A stretch of DNA of 15,549 bases from Dirofilaria immitis (taxonomy: Eukaryota > Nematoda > Chromadorea > Rhabditida > Onchocercidae), in the NCBI GenBank assembly GCA_024305405.1, contig JAKNDB010000024.1, positions 1-15,549 on the forward strand, in the 5' to 3' direction. Made by a program: the position numbers and the translations under genes. The notes below the pieces were generated by a model. That model had not been told where the DNA came from and ran no database searches. It saw only the letters and a program-made list of their open reading frames with translations. Positions 1 through 8,817 of this stretch are shown here, in pieces (position 1 is the first letter of the stretch; every line of letters begins with the position of its first letter).

Positions 1-11
1 GCATATAATCT

Positions 12-41
12 TCAGATTTCTGAATTACTGAAGAAATCTGA
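12..41 (+). repeat. Small hairpin in the protease intron, left arm
   Basis: Perfect 10-bp inverted repeat TCAGATTTCT/AGAAATCTGA with a 10-base loop, in the intron after the pro/mature junction exon. Mirrored at 15490-15519. Confidence 0.75.
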
Positions 42-140
42 GTAGAGCTGTTTTAGACTTCTGAATTAGATTATATGGCAATGAGGAGTAATTTAGTATA
101 AAAGGCGTAAGAAATTTGTATTAAGTAAAATTTCATTAAC

Positions 141-305
141 CTGATTTTTAATGGGCGTGATAACACCTTTATTTCTCCAATCAACTTCTCGCGGCAACCG
201 ATCTCTCGGGTTGTATTTATAAAGCTGACCTGAACCTCGGCGAGCCCTTCCTTTAGTTTTATTGGTGGCACGATATCCATTCATTAGGTTGAATTCTTCA
301 TCGGT
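141..305 (-). CDS. Pro/mature junction exon, cathepsin L-like (left copy, frame intact)
   Basis: 165 nt, 55 codons, between a ttctag acceptor and a GT donor. It begins [12 protein letters not shown], passes a basic linker and [10 protein letters not shown], and enters the mature enzyme at [11 protein letters not shown], ending TPIKNQ. In the family this is followed directly by the active-site segment, which must lie in the next, unseen exon. The right copy has an extra G in the linker and is frameshifted. Confidence 0.82.
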
Positions 306-2502
306 CTAGAACAAAGTAATGCCCGATTAAAATGAATTTCCGTAAAACCATTGAGAATGTACTGTTTAAGTAGATAGCGTTTACGGTAATAAATCTCATA
401 TTGGAATATTTTAGGTAACACTGCTTACCAAATCAGCAAACTCATTCAGGGCGGTTGTATAGGTAATCAAGCCTTCTTTATATTTTCTATTTGTCTCTTC
501 CGTCATTAATTCATTGCCTTCAAATATTGCCATTCTTAAATTATTCTCTTCTGTATCGTAATGCTTACCTGTAAATAGTAGAAATTATTCGCCAAAAAAT
601 GGAATGAAAAAAATCAATTAATGTTATTCTCTAAAATATAAAAATATGAAGGAAAATTGTACCGAGAGATGTTACGTAATCTTTCCACTCGGTTTCTAAT
701 TTCTCCATCGCTTTTGCTCACCATTATCTTCCATTTTTTGAGGAAAGATTGCACAACGGTTGATTTCAGGCTAAAGCTTATAATATATTTTAAATAGAAT
801 TTATTTTCATAAATTTTCATTAGCCCAAAATTAATTTTCTATGAACAAGTTTTTATTTGTAAATTTTACAAAACACAGTTTAGAAATAATTAATAGTTTT
901 GAACATAAATGGATCTAACAAACTTTGCTACTCTAATTTTTCACAATTTTAAAAAATTTTTAATTCATTTTAAACCTATTGAAATAATAGGATGAAATAT
1001 TGACACATTGTAGTGGTTGCATTATTATAGCAAGCCTAACTAGTTTACCATCTTGTAGTATAAAAATATTTTCTTATGCTTAAAAAAACCAATGCGTGAT
1101 TTGAAAAATTCCAACTACTCCATTTGCAGTATTGAGCATAATACTACTTATGTGTGGCAAGAAAGAATTTAACACTTCCATGCCAAATTTTAGCGCAGGA
1201 TGTCTCTTGATCTAGCAATGCTTCTAAAAAACCTTCATGGGCCCTAGAAAGAATAATTTGATGCCCATCATCAGAACGCCTAATAGTTTGTATATAAGCT
1301 TTAATATTATCACCTTCAGGAAACTTTATAATTGAGTTTCCTCTTTCAATCGGAGCTAATCAATGAAGTCAATTTAGATATCGCAGGGTTACTCAACTCC
1401 CAGAGCACATAGATAGACTTGGAGGTACATAGCGATTAAATCAAAATTGATAAACAACAGTAGGAGTTTTACTATTTTATGATATTAAAAAACTTTCTTT
1501 GCACAGATTCAAAGAAAAGGTTGGAGGGCAGATATAGTAATAACGTTCACATTTTTATGATATTAAGAAAAGAAGATTTCATGAATTGAAGAATCTGTTC
1601 CTGTCAATTAATTAAATCAATAAATATTCAACTGAAAATTTTTAAATTTGAATAATCTGAAATTTTATACGGATAACTGATTATCTGAATATTTTAATTC
1701 ACCGAACAGGAAAAGAGGAAAAATGAAAATTGCAACCGAAAAGCATCGAAAATAGGCAGTTCCTAAGTTATCATATATATATTTGATCGGTGTCAACTGT
1801 TATGAATCATGTGATACTCAATGAAACAGTATCGTACTCACCTTCCTTTTCCTGAAAATAAACAATTTTTAAATTTTATTTTTTATGTAAGAATTTTTGC
1901 TCAATGAATTTAACCAAAATCCTCTATTTAATCCAAAATTTCGAATACAAGATGACAAAAACGAAAACGAAACCATCGCCATATTCTTCCAGTGCATTCT
2001 TGAAATCAGATGTAAGTCTAGTCATATTCCCTTCTTTGTAATCTTTATCAAATGTTTCTATAATTTCTCTCAACTGTTGTATTTCGCTGAAAAATGATTT
2101 TTTTATATATTTGATTTTTTTATAATCTTATAAATGAACTGATTATAAACTATCGGATCTTCTGGTAATTTCTTGATATAATCATACGTTCATGTAGTAT
2201 TAAACCCATTATATGCATAAATCTTTCGGTATGCATAAAATAACATGAATAAATTGCATACAGTATATTTGTCAATGTTAGCCAAGTCACAAATGATCAA
2301 GCAAATATAAGAAGCGATATCTGTGTTATTTTCGTCGACTCTTTTACCAAGACAAAATTTCTTCATGAATATAATTGTAGTAGAAACTGTTCAATTTCGC
2401 ACAAATTGTTCTATGAAGATGAAAGAAAACTAACTCGTTTACGGCGAGAGCGGAATTAACCAAGAAGGCAGATATTGTCGATGAGGTAATGATCCGAAGC
2501 AT
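141..2502 (-). CDS. Cathepsin L-like cysteine protease, 5' part (left copy)
   Basis: This is the 5' portion of a papain-family (C1A) cysteine protease with an I29 inhibitor pro-domain. Exons in transcription order are a signal peptide (2502-2443), a pro-region extension (2086-1974), the start of the inhibitor helix (770-663), the rest of the pro-domain (568-429) and the pro/mature junction (305-141). Visible family marks are [13 protein letters not shown], the ERFNIN-like helix around [25 protein letters not shown] and the mature start [17 protein letters not shown]. The next exon should hold the catalytic Cys (GxCGSCW) but is not in the window. Exons at 141-305, 429-568 and 1974-2086 are open; the exon at 663-770 has lost one base at each of two A-runs relative to the right copy. 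Some exon phases do not fit cleanly (signal exon to pro-region exon, and 1974-2086 to 663-770), so acceptors there are uncertain. The protease would be secretory or lysosomal. Real pseudogenisation and sequence error are both possible. Confidence 0.8.
429..568 (-). CDS. Inhibitor-domain exon 2, cathepsin L-like (left copy)
   Basis: 140-nt exon between a tttacag acceptor and a gtaagc donor. It reads [20 protein letters not shown] and ends ALNEFADL. This covers the centre of the I29 inhibitor domain, with the asparagine/phenylalanine spacing of the ERFNIN region and a GNFD-like position (ALNEFAD). I saw no difference between the two arms across this exon. Confidence 0.8.
663..770 (-). CDS. Inhibitor-domain exon 1, cathepsin L-like (left copy, frameshifted)
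   Basis: Counterpart of the right-arm exon at 14760-14869. It encodes the start of the I29 helix ([11 protein letters not shown]). Compared with the right copy it lacks one A in the run before the MEDN codons (six instead of seven) and one A in the run after GEQ (four instead of five). The frame is wrong between the two sites and stays shifted afterwards. The GT donor after CTC G is preserved. If the true acceptor lies downstream of the first run, only the second loss matters. Confidence 0.6.
1144..1353 (-). pseudogene. nusA: NusA-like S1-domain fragment, probable Wolbachia-derived insertion (left copy)
   Basis: An open stretch inside the large cathepsin L-like intron, on the same strand as that gene. 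It reads [16 protein letters not shown], then [17 protein letters not shown], and ends at a stop (1146-1144). The pattern of a GD-x-IKAYI strand, then QIILSR-H and FL, matches the end of the NusA S1 domain of alphaproteobacteria. What follows (DQET, then WHGSV) resembles a decayed EVPEI-x-GxV segment. It is far shorter than NusA (about 500 residues) and has no start, so it is a fragment. NusA is a bacterial transcription elongation factor; a Wolbachia donor is inferred from the filarial context. Confidence 0.55.
1974..2086 (-). CDS. Pro-region extension exon, cathepsin L-like (left copy, frame intact)
   Basis: After a ttttcag acceptor the frame reads [20 protein letters not shown] and continues through a second helical stretch ending ALEEYGD before a GT donor. 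The charged helical character resembles the N-terminal extension of filarial cathepsin L pro-regions. The run coding DYKEG is complete here; the right copy lacks one A in it and is frameshifted. Confidence 0.6.
2443..2502 (-). CDS. Signal-peptide exon of the cathepsin L-like gene (left copy)
   Basis: ATG at 2502-2500 opens a 20-residue peptide beginning MLRIIT and ending [10 protein letters not shown], a typical secretion signal with small residues at the cleavage site. It is followed directly by a GT donor (gtaaac). The right copy has Leu where this copy has Ser at residue 7. The phase-0 donor does not fit the cag acceptor at 2087-2088 but would fit an acceptor a few codons further in, so the junction is uncertain. 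Confidence 0.55.
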
Positions 2503-4957
2503 GATGACGTTTGTGTTTTCCCAATATTGCAGAACCCTTGATCATTCTCCTTAAATATGAAAGAAAGTTTGTTAGTACAGCTTGATCATTTGATGAATAC
2601 AATATCATTGTTGACGGTATTTGGTAAATGAATTTCTTCGGAGAAATGAATTTTCAAAGAATAGCTGCACTGCATCAGAACTTCTACGAAAACAAGCACT
2701 ATTATAAACAATAGCATAGATCCAGCAGTGCTCGAAATGTAAGCAGCTGTATACGGTAGAATTATTAGTCTATTGAATTAATGAGAATTTGTGTTCGTAG
2801 CTTTAAAAAAAAAAAAAAAAAAAAGGAAAAGAAATAGTGAGAGAACGAGCAATTCAGTTTTTTAGTTTATTGAATTTGCTCGGATAGTTTAGTTGGCAGT
2901 TGAATTCATTTCTTTTATGATAGGAAAAATTCTTAACTGAAACTGTCTTAATGATAGGCGATTTTAATTATTGGACAAGCGAGTTCCATATTTAAAAGCG
3001 TAGCGTTTTATTATATTTTATTGTCTCTAAATGCCAGATCTTCAAAAGGACAATAATACTAGTTTGATTTATTATTTTTCTTTTCTTTTTTTTTTTTAGT
3101 ACAGTTATATTAATTGGAATTGCCATAAGGAGTTAAATATTTTCAAAGAATTCTCATTTTTGAAGTTCTCTTGTCTTCAGAAATGTAAAGTGTGTCTTTC
3201 GAAAGAAGAAATCATATAATTCTATTTCATTGCAATAAATCGAATAAATTTCAATAGCCAGAAGATGACTTTCTTTTAAAGTTGCTAATAATAATTTTTT
3301 CGTTGGTTTTCCTATCTTTCACTTTGAGGCATCATCGGACGCATATTCATGTTTTTGCCGAATCTAATTTTTACTAATAATGATCATGCATTAAAAAAGT
3401 CAAAGGAAACATAAATCAAATTCAATGGATCAATATCAGTTTGGCAAAGTGTAGAATTATTACGATCGTCTCAAAACACGAAACAGAAAGTTAGAATGGA
3501 ATCAGATTTCACTTGAATAATATAGTGAAACATTAAAGGAACAGTTAAAATTCATAATAATCAAAGAAGCTTATTTTAAAGTTAATAAGTATTTCAAAAT
3601 TAGAAGATATCGGAATTTGTTGATAGAACCGTTTATCTAGCACAATAAAATATAGGTATATTATTAACGGAAAAATTGATCTTATAAATAGCACAATAAA
3701 TATATAGATAGAAAAAGGGATAACGATTACATGACTGCAGAATGTTGGCGGATCAGTCATGGAGGGTCAGTATAAGGTTAATAAATATCTTTTGAGGTGC
3801 GAAAAGCTTATAATATGCAGACGTAGAAACGGAATTACAATATAAGATATGTACTGCATATTATGCACATAAACCAATAGATAAGAAACAAACGTTCTCT
3901 ATATTGTACACATAAATCAGCACATCAAAAACAAACGATTTGAATTAATCAGTCAGAATATTGATCGAAACTTACTTCATATTTTCCGACAGTTAATTCA
4001 GAAAAATTTTTAGAGAAAAAACTTCCATGTTTACAAATTGAATATATTTGTCGCTAAGATATAAACAATTGTATCATTAACCACAGTGAACGAATTCATT
4101 ATACCAGAAAGGCATAACAGAAATATTTATTTCACTAAACAATATCAAACACATTAATCTTGCTACATTTTATTATGTGTCCGAAATATCGAATATGATT
4201 TAACAATGATTAGAATTGATCAGCAAAAATTTTTCCATTCGTGAATAACCATCGGCAAATAGAAAAATTTCTTTAGATGTCCAAAATGTCCAAAAAGAAC
4301 GATACATATTACAAGCTACCTTGTTTTTGGTTCTGGAATCTAAATATCCGGAAAGAAAGTAGCTAAACAATTCATTCAATTTATAATTACAGATATTAGA
4401 AGGATTAAGCAGAACTGCGATATTTCTGTCTAACCAATTATTATTCTTGTTTCTGGAATCAATTCAATAAAAATAATAGCTATTTTTAATTTTAAAAAAT
4501 GGCGAAAATATATCAGAGAAATTGATAAAATCATGAAAAACTCAAAAAATCCAAATTTAACTAACATTAAATTTTATCCATCCAGTCCTTTTCAAATGTT
4601 TTAATTTATTCAATATCTTTAACAAACTGAATATATCCTTCACTTCTGCTAATTTGGTTTCCACTGGAGTGACTTCAACCTTAAGAAAAAAAAAGCTTGT
4701 AGGTTGAATCGTGACCTAGCAACAGATAGGTATACTTCACCTAAATACACATACATCGTTGTAGCTTTTCCAACTTATTCATGTGTTAGATTATGACAGT
4801 GATCGTAATGAAAATTCGCCATTCAATTGAACATTTTTATTTTGTTTATCGGATTGTTTATTTATCTTTGTCTGTGATCTTAAATTATGTTTCATTATCA
4901 TGCAGTTCAACTTACATTTCAGTGAATGAATTTCAATTTATTTTTCATAACAAGAGG
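2503..4957. other. Non-coding middle of the left arm
   Basis: AT-rich sequence between the divergent protease and NTH gene fragments. It presumably holds both upstream regions, including any promoters. ORFs here are short, lack family resemblance and look like chance. It includes a 20-base A run (2805-2824) and a T-rich run near 3078-3100. No RNA gene or known element was recognised. Confidence 0.6.
2805..2824 (+). repeat. Poly-A run, 20 bases
   Basis: Uninterrupted A tract. The counterpart in the right arm (12709-12727, T on the plus strand) is 19 bases, a one-base length difference between arms. Confidence 0.9.
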
Positions 4958-5071
4958 ATGAGTCGTTTTGAGGATATATTTCGGATAATGACAACACCAA
5001 TAAAAAACTCGGACAACAATAAATTTGATGAAAAACGGCATTTTCTTTTCATTTATCATATAACTTTATAA
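4958..5071 (+). CDS. Possible N-terminal exon of the NTH homologue (left copy)
   Basis: An ATG at 4958 opens MSRFEDIFRIMTTPIKNSDN, just upstream of the recognisable NTH exon. It lies within a longer open frame that begins at 4793. The position and length would suit an NTH N-terminus, but I see no good donor joining it in frame to 5092, and this part of the family is poorly conserved. In the right copy an extra A in the run after TPI shifts the frame to a stop soon after. Treat as a weak candidate. Confidence 0.25.
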   Translation: MSRFEDIFRIMTTPIKNSDNNKFDEKRHFLFIYHITL

Positions 5072-5091
5072 ATTACGATTGCATATTTTAG

Positions 5092-5219
5092 AAGGAATTG
5101 AGTCAAGTGCTTTATGGATGAAACATTTAGAAAATATCAAGCAAATGAGAAATAATCGCAATGCTCCGGTGAATAGTATGGATTGTCATATGCTGGCTGA
5201 TGCACTTGCTGAACCGAAG
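5092..5219 (+). CDS. nth: Endonuclease III homologue (NTH), exon with N-terminal core (left copy)
   Basis: Exon between an attttag acceptor and a GT donor after GAA CCG AAG. It reads GIESSALWMKHLENIKQMRN, then a segment with NAPVNSMDCHMLADALAEPK. This matches the start of the eukaryotic NTH1 glycosylase/AP lyase core, where W..xL..I..MR and APVD.MG precede the conserved block in the next exon. The enzyme removes oxidised pyrimidines in base-excision repair in nucleus and mitochondria. The catalytic Lys/Asp and the iron-sulphur cysteines lie in later exons that are absent here. Confidence 0.8.
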
Positions 5220-5570
5220 GTATAATAGTTGATGTTCTCACGGTATGTTATTTTAGTACGTGATGCTGATGTTTTCATTGGGATATGTGCGCGATGAAAG
5301 GAACGACTGCTTCATAAGTTTATGTAGCAATTTTTTCTTTTTTTTTATACGAATTAAACGCATATCATTTTGTAGCATGTTGTCTTGTCAGACATTGTCA
5401 TTGATGAGTTTGTTTTTAAAAACAATTTTGAAATTCGTTAAGATGAATATAAAATTAAGTTTTTTTTGTTTTCTTAAAATTTCAGGAATTATTCTCAAAA
5501 TAATATGTTATATGAACTTCGAATTATGACAATGCTTTTGGAATATTTTTTTATTTTGTTTAATTTTGAG

Positions 5571-5648
5571 GTATTTCGTTTTCAAATTTTGCTATCACTG
5601 GTGTTATCAAGTCAAACGAAAGATCATATAACTGCTACTGCAGTGCAT
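5571..5648 (+). CDS. nth: Endonuclease III homologue (NTH), LSSQTKD exon (left copy)
   Basis: 78 nt, 26 codons, joined in phase 0 to the previous exon (AAG | GTA). It reads FRFQILLSLVLSSQTKDHIT and ends TAVH before a consensus gtaagt donor. LLSLxLSSQTKD is the signature of the first helix block of endonuclease III family proteins. The acceptor is tttgag rather than the usual tttcag. The following exon should hold the helix-hairpin-helix and catalytic Lys, but the arm breaks about 160 bp downstream and I find no such exon in the spacer. Confidence 0.85.
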
Positions 5649-5718
5649 GTAAGTTATAACCACAGTATATCTCAAAGTTATCATGAATGTAAAAACAATT
5701 CAGCTATTCCGATACAAG

Positions 5719-5729
5719 TATATATATAT
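5719..5729 (+). repeat. Short (TA)n tract, left arm
   Basis: About 11 bases of alternating TA in the NTH intron. The right-arm counterpart (9781-9809) is about 29 bases, so this microsatellite differs strongly in length between the arms. Confidence 0.9.
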
Positions 5730-5807
5730 GTACTTGTGTATGATTCTTCTTGCATGAGCGTCTACGCATAATATCCAGAACATATTTGTATGTGCACGTA
5801 TGTGTAG

Positions 5808-5963
5808 CCGTAATTTTAAGAGTTTTAAGAATAATAGAATAATTAAAGCAAGAGATTTTCTTATTAAAGATTATATTTAGGTAATTATCAAAATTAAGTT
5901 TATATATAAGCTTCAATAAATCAGTGATTGGATGTAAATCACGGCAGCATATTTTCCATGGCA
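5808..5963. other. Unassigned strip between left arm and retroelement
   Basis: AT-rich sequence after the last base matching the right arm and before the recognisable RNase H coding. It has no counterpart on the other side. I found no NTH exon and no integrase or LTR sequence in it. It could be the original NTH intron continued, or decayed retroelement sequence. Confidence 0.5.
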
Positions 5964-6439
5964 TCATAATTGGTTTAACACTTGGCCTGCTCTAATCTCT
6001 ATCAGCACAGATAGCAATTCGAGTTTTGGAATTGATATATCATTGATCAGTGCAATACGAGATTTAGCATATAATAAATGAGATTTCGTAATCTTGCTTT
6101 CGTCATCGATATGTCGAATATAGACGGCAGCAGCATAGGCAAGTTTAGGCGCATTTGTAAATATATGTAGTTCCATCGATTCGGTGTTCTTTGTTGTAAT
6201 CTGGGTAACTCTTTCACCTCTTTAGGCCATTCTGCTATAAGGGTTTTCCATTGATCCTTGTCGGTGTTGTTTAAAGATTGATCCCATGTGCACTTCTCTT
6301 TCCATAAATGCTGGATAAATAATTTAAACCTTATCATAATCGGGATTAAGTGCCCCAACGGATAGTATTGTGACGCGATAAACTGCAGGACCGTTCTTTT
6401 CGTTAATTTTTGTTCGACCATGGTTTTAGTGTTCCGCAT
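5964..6439 (-). pseudogene. pol: BEL/Pao pol remnant: connection and RNase H region
   Basis: The first frame carries [15 protein letters not shown], then [12 protein letters not shown] and a segment ending [11 protein letters not shown]. This corresponds to the DPLG...P and LW...WD pattern after the reverse transcriptase in the Pao peptidase/RNase H family. A second frame carries [20 protein letters not shown], then [10 protein letters not shown] and SIPKLELLSVL, the RNase H-like fold. The expected catalytic Asp in FTDAS is Asn here (codon 6153-6155). The two frames overlap, so at least one frameshift separates them. The frame stops soon after the LELL helix; no integrase follows. Confidence 0.8.
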
Positions 6440-6734
6440 AGTATCCAGGTCGTGACTTCAGTTAAGTCCGACGAAGGTTTCTTTTTCTATTTGTTTAAAT
6501 CATATTCGTTTGTTTAATTCCTTATTATTGGATAAAAATTCTCTGACGTTCATTAATGCTTCTCTAAAGATTGCTTTGATTTTGTAATATTTATATACCG
6601 CTTCTTCGTCATCTGCAGTCAAAATGATGTTATCAACATATAAGTTCTTTTTATTTCTAAGACCAAACTAGTTGCCGTATTATCTAAATGGTATTTGAGG
6701 GTTGTCACTAATAGGAACGGTGAAGATACCACTC

Positions 6735-6813
6735 CAAACCGCATTCGTTTAAATCGGTAGGATTTGATGTTCTCCTCTGAAACTTCTTCGCCTAGGTTCT
6801 TGACTCATAGAAA
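6735..6813 (-). repeat. 79-bp direct duplication, copy 1
   Basis: Reverse transcriptase coding sequence that recurs at 7098-7176 with two mismatches. This copy is continuous with the downstream palm (VVSSPFLL). The pair brackets the inserted NTH-intron fragment. Confidence 0.92.
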
Positions 6814-7097
6814 AACGAAATACCTCAAAATTAAACAAAATAAAAAAAAAATATTCCAAAAGCATTTTCATAATTCGAAGTTCATATAACATATTATTCT
6901 GAGAATAATTCCTGAAATTTTAAGGAAACAAAAAAAGGAAACAAAAAAACTTAATTTTATATTCATCTTAACGAATTTCAAAATTGTTTTTAAAAACAAA
7001 CTCATCAATGACAACGTCTGACAAGACAACATGCTACAAACGATATGTGTTTAATTAGTATAAAAAAGAAAAAAAAATGCTACATAAACTTATGAAG
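6814..7097 (-). repeat. Third copy of an NTH intron fragment inserted in the retroelement
   Basis: This segment matches the right arm at about 9945-10219 in the same orientation, and the left arm at 5309-5582 in reverse. It contains the intron between the two NTH exons plus the first bases of the second one. It is more diverged from both arms than the arms are from each other. It also holds a private 13-bp tandem duplication (6924-6936 and 6937-6949). It carries no complete exon. Confidence 0.93.
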
Positions 7098-7176
7098 CAA
7101 ACCGCATTCGTTTAAATCGGTAGGATTTGATGTTCTCCTCGGAAACTTCTTCGCCTAGGTTCTTGTCTCATAGAAA
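7098..7176 (-). repeat. 79-bp direct duplication, copy 2
   Basis: Matches 6735-6813 with two mismatches. This copy is joined to the upstream part of the palm (ADIEKAFLQI), so the pair looks like a target duplication flanking the insertion. Confidence 0.92.
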
Positions 7177-7261
7177 TTTTGCACAATTTCTACCTCAGGA
7201 TGCAACCTATTTGTAAGAAAGCCTTTTCTATGTCAGCAATTATGACTAATTTCATCATTCG

Positions 7262-8559
7262 AAACCGTAATAATAATATGTATGATAATAGTTATCACAC
7301 AACGCACTATTGTGGACGGCTTCACAATAAAAATATCGTTTTTTCATTTTACATCTTTTGCCGTTGTGATTGTCTTTCAAAAGACCGGACATTTCTTTAA
7401 CGATTTGAGGCTATTCCTTCCACCATTAGCAGTTCTATATATACGTCGCATTCACTATCCCAATGATTTTTGTACAGAATATAAACGGCTTTCTTTTAGT
7501 TATAGTGAATTTTGATGAGTGTTGATCGCTTTGAACTGCAGATGATGAAAGTTTTGGATTGCTCGACAATGCTGATGTTCCTTCAGGATTGTATCTGGTT
7601 TTTGTTCTAACTTGGTGATTGTAAGCTTAGTATCCGTAAATGTGGAAGAATTCTGACAGTTCTTGACTTGTTGGGTTACATGAACTATATTCGACAAAAA
7701 GTCTCTAAGTTTTGAAATTGACCAAGGCACTTCTACTCTATTTTGAGCATATACCTTACTCAAAACGCATAATGCTAACTTACTTTCTATCGTACTTTGG
7801 ATACTTGAATGTTCCAAGTTCTCTCCTGCGGCTTCCAATTGTCGTAGCACTCGCTCATATTTCCGATCGTGGCCAACCATTCATTTCTTTTGATGGCTTG
7901 AGTTCGTTGTATAATATCGTCGTTATTGTCGAGCGGTCTCCATATTTGCCAACAAGCAGTTGTCTGATTACTTCGTAATTTTCAGGTGCTATAGCCTGAT
8001 ACAACTTCTAAAGCATTACCTCTGAGACACAAAACAATTCAATATTTGGATTTCGGGAATTTTTTGCGAATGGACTGCCGCGTTGAAGCTGCTCCAAAAC
8101 TGCCGCCATTGTCTAGGGTCACCATTGAAGATAGACAGTGGTAACTGAGGAGGATTAATCTCTCCTGTTCCTTACTCTTTCTTTTGAATAGCTGTTCCAA
8201 CTTTTGCTCGGCGTCATCCATAGACCTCGTTAACGTTTTTAGTGCTTCTTTCCCCTCATACATTACTCCGAACAGTCCGTCTTCATCCTTAATGACGCAT
8301 TCGTAAGCCTTCTCTTCTTCTTCCCTTTTTTTTTGCCGCAGTAATGGTTTGAATATATTTGAGCCATGTGTGGTTAGTAAGCATCTTCAAGCTCGTTAAC
8401 ACATAATAGGACTCTATGGAATTTGTCTGCAGTACTTGTTTCCTGATTGTGTAAAGGATTGGCAGTTGTTTTAATGAGGAGTTTGGGAGATTCGAATTCT
8501 AGGAATTTATCTCTGATTTTTGGTACTGGTGATAGCCCTGCTTGACATCGTGATCTCAT
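7262..8559 (-). pseudogene. gag: BEL/Pao gag remnant with zinc knuckle
   Basis: Starts at an ATG at 8559 (MRSRCQAGLSP). A middle frame at 8263-8039 has a charged helix (DDAEQKLEQLF). Next comes IAPENYEVIRQLLVGKYGDR, typical of the DUF1759-type gag of BEL/Pao, then RVLRQLEAAGENLEHS, ESKLALCVLSKVY and VPWSISKLRDFL in another frame. At 7297-7353 a C-terminal knuckle remnant reads CKMKKRYFYCEAVHNSALC; its upstream Cys pair is damaged (EMSGLLKDNHN). At least three frame breaks are present, so no complete Gag can be made. Confidence 0.8.
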
Positions 8560-8631
8560 TCAGTCGCGGAATGTGATGTCGATTATTAGCCAAATACTAT
8601 CGCGTCTTTATTGGGTGTGAGCTGACGTCGA

Positions 8632-8650
8632 GGGGACCAAATGTCACCAG
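8632..8650 (-). promoter_or_regulatory. Primer-binding region of the retroelement
   Basis: Immediately after the LTR end (ACA) the minus strand reads CTGGTGACATTTGGTCCCC. Many BEL/Pao elements have a similar TGG-GACATTTGGTCC stretch just inside the 5' LTR, where a tRNA primes minus-strand synthesis. The tRNA cannot be identified here. Confidence 0.55.
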
Positions 8651-8711
8651 TGTTGGGTATTGAGTAGGGTGTAGTGGAGCTGTATTGAGAGCACACCGTG
8701 AAGCCGAAACG

Positions 8712-8717
8712 TTTATT
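8712..8717 (-). terminator. Polyadenylation signal in LTR B
   Basis: AATAAA on the minus strand about 50 bp downstream of the LTR TATA box, where an R-region polyadenylation signal is expected. Confidence 0.45.
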
Positions 8718-8764
8718 ACTGATTGTATGGTGATAACAATAATCTTGATGATGATCACTCGTAG

Positions 8765-8772
8765 TTTATATC
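8765..8772 (-). promoter_or_regulatory. TATA box in LTR B
   Basis: GATATAAAC on the minus strand, in a more GC-rich stretch upstream of the polyadenylation signal. It probably marks the U3/R transition. Confidence 0.45.
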
Positions 8773-8817
8773 TTCCCAGAAGTGGGAGTGGTTAATTTTA
8801 GCACCGGAAACATACCG

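Larger units (their letters stand above)
1..5807 (+). repeat. Left arm of a giant inverted repeat
   Basis: This arm is the reverse complement of about 9702-15530. Base 1 pairs with 15530, 1144 with 14386, 2502 with 13030, 5092 with 10438, and the last matching bases are near 5807/9702. The pairing sum drifts only from 15531 to about 15509, and most of that drift comes from a (TA)n length difference near 5720/9795. Differences seen are scattered transitions and one-base indels in homopolymers; identity was not counted. The arm contains cathepsin L-like exons (minus), a NusA-like fragment (minus), a non-coding middle and two NTH exons (plus). The outer limit is unknown because the window starts here. 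Confidence 0.97.
6440..7260 (-). pseudogene. pol: BEL/Pao pol remnant: reverse transcriptase, interrupted
   Basis: Pieces in order are VIIADIEKAFLQI (palm motif A, 7208-7237), a strand reading NLGEEVSEENIKSYRFKRMR that occurs twice, then FGVVSSPFLLVTTLKYHLD and the catalytic loop YVDN (6629-6640) followed by [18 protein letters not shown] stands in place of the usual YVDD. Several frameshifts and stops break it. An NTH-intron fragment (6814-7097) sits between the two copies of the repeated strand. The fingers subdomain and the upstream protease are not seen. Confidence 0.82.

Noticed and set aside
2805..2824. Poly-A run as the tail of a processed retrocopy
   Set aside because: No adjoining spliced coding sequence and no flanking duplication; genes in the arm keep their introns.
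3545..3760. ORF with hydrophobic stretches, also at 11772-11987 in the mirror arm
   Set aside because: Appears twice only because of the inverted repeat. Composition is that of AT-rich non-coding DNA, the frame shifts between copies, and there is no family resemblance.
4793..4957. Upstream part of a 92-codon ORF beginning MTVIVMKIRHS
   Set aside because: Low-complexity, no recognisable domain. Only the later ATG at 4958 was kept as a weak NTH N-terminal candidate.
7179..7515. Plus-strand ORFs over the retroelement
   Set aside because: Shadows of minus-strand gag and pol remnants, which explain the region better.
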